From an uncultured bacterium (GTDB lineage Bacteria > Bacteroidota > Bacteroidia > Bacteroidales > Bacteroidaceae): DNA of 6,726 bases. How positions within the stretch are numbered: the stretch's first letter is position 1; every line of letters begins with the position of its first letter. Below, piece after piece: positions 6,002 through 6,726 of this stretch. The notes beneath the pieces were generated by a model. That model had not been told where the DNA came from. It worked only from the letters and a program-made list of their open reading frames with translations, and did no database searches. The translations under genes were made by a program, and so were the position numbers. The stretch lies in the NCBI GenBank assembly GCA_945788485.1, contig CALZMB010000125.1:1-6726 (forward strand), written 5' to 3'.

Positions 6002-6207
6002 GACAACAGAGACAACGGGGACAACATTGTGGGATATATTGTTTGAACGTTTGTCACAGGAGAGACACTATAACGGGGACAACATTTGTTTTTGCAGAAG
6101 AATGCTTTTGACAACTGTCAAAAGTCTGTTGTCCATGTTGTAGTTTTGTCACTTGGTGGAAACGGTGACTGCTATTACTACGGGGTGTCGTAGTTGTCTC
6201 TGTTGTC
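6002..6207. repeat. GACAAC repeat array: 9-bp phased copies with an inverted 15-bp counterpart
   Basis: GACAAC occurs at 6002, 6011 and 6020, exactly 9 bases apart, then at 6078 and 6110. The reverse complement GTTGTC occurs at 6128, 6193 and 6202, the last two again 9 bases apart. As a result 6002-6016 (GACAACAGAGACAAC) and 6193-6207 are perfect 15-bp inverted repeats flanking about 176 bases. A 15-bp direct repeat, AACGGGGACAACATT, occurs at 6014-6028 and 6072-6086. Function is unknown. Confidence 0.7.
6105..6124. repeat. 20-bp palindrome inside the GACAAC array
   Basis: CTTTTGACAACTGTCAAAAG has perfect 9-bp arms around a two-base centre. It sits near the middle of the region bounded by the 15-bp inverted repeats. 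It could be a dimeric protein site or form a cruciform; no gene start with a recognisable promoter lies next to it. Confidence 0.65.
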
Positions 6208-6271
6208 TTTAAAATGATATAGAAATAACTGTCAAATCGCTTACTATTCAACTTACGACACTCTTGAATTA

Positions 6272-6290
6272 CCTTATTATATATATAAGG
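6272..6290. repeat. Short AT-rich hairpin
   Basis: CCTTAT (6272-6277) pairs with ATAAGG (6285-6290) around TATATAT. No gene ends beside it, so a terminator role is not supported. Confidence 0.4.
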
Positions 6291-6498
6291 CATAAACGTC
6301 TGCTGTCATGTCTTTTTGAAAGCCGCGTCGCCGCCTGCGGTGACATTCGTCATGCTTATCGACAGCAAGAGGAGTGCGGGGGAAGTGCGTAACCCCGGCA
6401 AGAAGACCGTCCGCATATAAGGGCGTACAAACCACAATATGACATTTTGCAACCCCGAAACGGCACATTGCTTACATATTGTCAAACGGCGCGACACT

Positions 6499-6517
6499 GC
6501 AAGAAAGTCAATCTTGC
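6499..6517. repeat. Hairpin repeat, copy A of the TGCAAGAAAGTCAA core
   Basis: GCAAGAAAGTCAATCTTGC has 6-bp perfect arms around AAGTCAA. The same GCAAGAAAGTCAA core recurs in the hairpin at 6628-6650, about 130 bases downstream, so this is a repeated element and not an isolated stem. Confidence 0.6.
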
Positions 6518-6605
6518 CTGCAAAAACCGAGCCGGAGGCTGAAAAATCTTGACAAACGAAAAACTTGAAATTAACATTTCAGAATGCATCTTCACTCTAT
6601 TGACA

Positions 6606-6624
6606 AGCATGATTTTCACATGCT
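6606..6624. repeat. Small hairpin AGCATG/CATGCT
   Basis: AGCATG (6606-6611) and CATGCT (6619-6624) pair around ATTTTCA. It lies three bases before the next hairpin, so two stems would be stacked in a transcript or in single-stranded DNA. Confidence 0.5.
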
Positions 6625-6627
6625 GAA

Positions 6628-6650
6628 GTGCAAGAAAGTCAACCTTGCAC
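6628..6650. repeat. Hairpin repeat, copy B of the TGCAAGAAAGTCAA core
   Basis: GTGCAAG (6628-6634) and CTTGCAC (6644-6650) form a perfect 7-bp stem around AAAGTCAAC. It shares the 13-base core GCAAGAAAGTCAA with copy A. Keeping both pairing arms and loop sequence suggests the element is maintained as a unit. Confidence 0.65.
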
Positions 6651-6692
6651 CCTCACTTTGACTATTTTGCGACCTCACTTTGACTATCTTGC
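6651..6692. repeat. Tandem 20-bp direct repeats, inverted versions of the same core
   Basis: CCTCACTTTGACTATTTTGC (6651-6670) and CCTCACTTTGACTATCTTGC (6673-6692) differ at one base and are offset by 22 bp. Read on the minus strand they contain GCAARATAGTCAA, close to the GCAAGAAAGTCAA core of the two hairpins, so four related copies lie within 200 bases: two forward, two reverse. Confidence 0.7.
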
Positions 6693-6726
6693 ACACCGAT
6701 TAAGAGTATTTTACACCGCTTTTCCG

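Larger units (their letters stand above)
5895..6726. other. Repeat-rich stretch without a recognisable gene
   Basis: About 830 bases with no frame that I can support. The available frames are under 80 codons, have low-complexity Thr or Ser/Arg runs that mirror the DNA repeats, and lack ribosome sites or family motifs. What it does hold is structure: a GACAAC-based array (6002-6207), a 20-bp palindrome, an AT hairpin (6272-6290), a CGGGG/CCCCG stem (6377-6397), and a cluster of related hairpins and direct repeats running to the window end. This could be a decayed mobile or dispersed repeat element, or a binding or replication locus continuing beyond the window; the sequence alone does not decide. 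Confidence 0.5.

Noticed and set aside
5937..6293. Short frames with Thr-rich runs (TTTETTGTT-like) on both strands
   Set aside because: The Thr runs are a direct reading of the 9-bp GACAAC repeats; no start signals or conserved features.
6277..6497. Two overlapping 63-codon minus-strand frames
   Set aside because: No ribosome site, no promoter, no motif; they lie in repeat-rich DNA and overlap each other in different frames.
1..6726. tRNA or rRNA genes
   Set aside because: No cloverleaf with a GTTCRA-type T arm and no conserved rRNA blocks were seen on either strand.

Overview
The window looks like chromosome of a Bacteroidota bacterium, most likely Prevotella-like (Prevotellaceae). The evidence is: promoter elements matching the Bacteroidota consensus (-7 TAnnTTTG with a TTTG-like -33 about 20 bases away), start codons with weak or no Shine-Dalgarno sequence, a TPR/coiled-coil/membrane/histidine-kinase architecture common in that phylum, and an AAA_14-DUF4143 ATPase. 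The genus is inference.

Layout, left to right. Bases 1-147 hold no gene. A short minus-strand gene (148-501) encodes a putative secreted, Cys/His/Arg-rich 117-residue protein of unknown function. A 356-base divergent intergenic region (502-857) carries one promoter for that gene and one for the large plus-strand gene at 858-4391. That gene encodes a 1177-residue membrane protein: two sensor histidine kinases joined in frame. The N-terminal kinase has lost its ATPase domain and has Tyr in place of the phospho-accepting His; the C-terminal kinase is complete. A perfect 17-bp hairpin (4428-4476) separates it from a convergent minus-strand gene (4542-5738) for an AAA_14/DUF4143 ATPase. Upstream of the ATPase lies a good promoter and then three 18-bp palindromes whose centres are exactly 33 bp apart (5811-5894). 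The last ~830 bases hold no convincing gene but are dense in short repeats and inverted repeats: a 9-bp-phased GACAAC array with inverted copies, a 20-bp palindrome, and a terminal cluster built on a TGCAAGAWAGTCAA core.

How it works together. The kinase has no response regulator in the window and so behaves as an orphan sensor here. The ATPase gene is clearly lower in G+C than the kinase gene (about 42-43% against 50-68% in hand-counted 60-base blocks) and sits next to repeat-rich DNA, which suggests an accessory module. The two most notable items are the double kinase with a built-in pseudo-kinase half, and the phased palindrome array in front of the ATPase, which itself contains a winged-helix-like segment and could be self-regulating (hypothesis).
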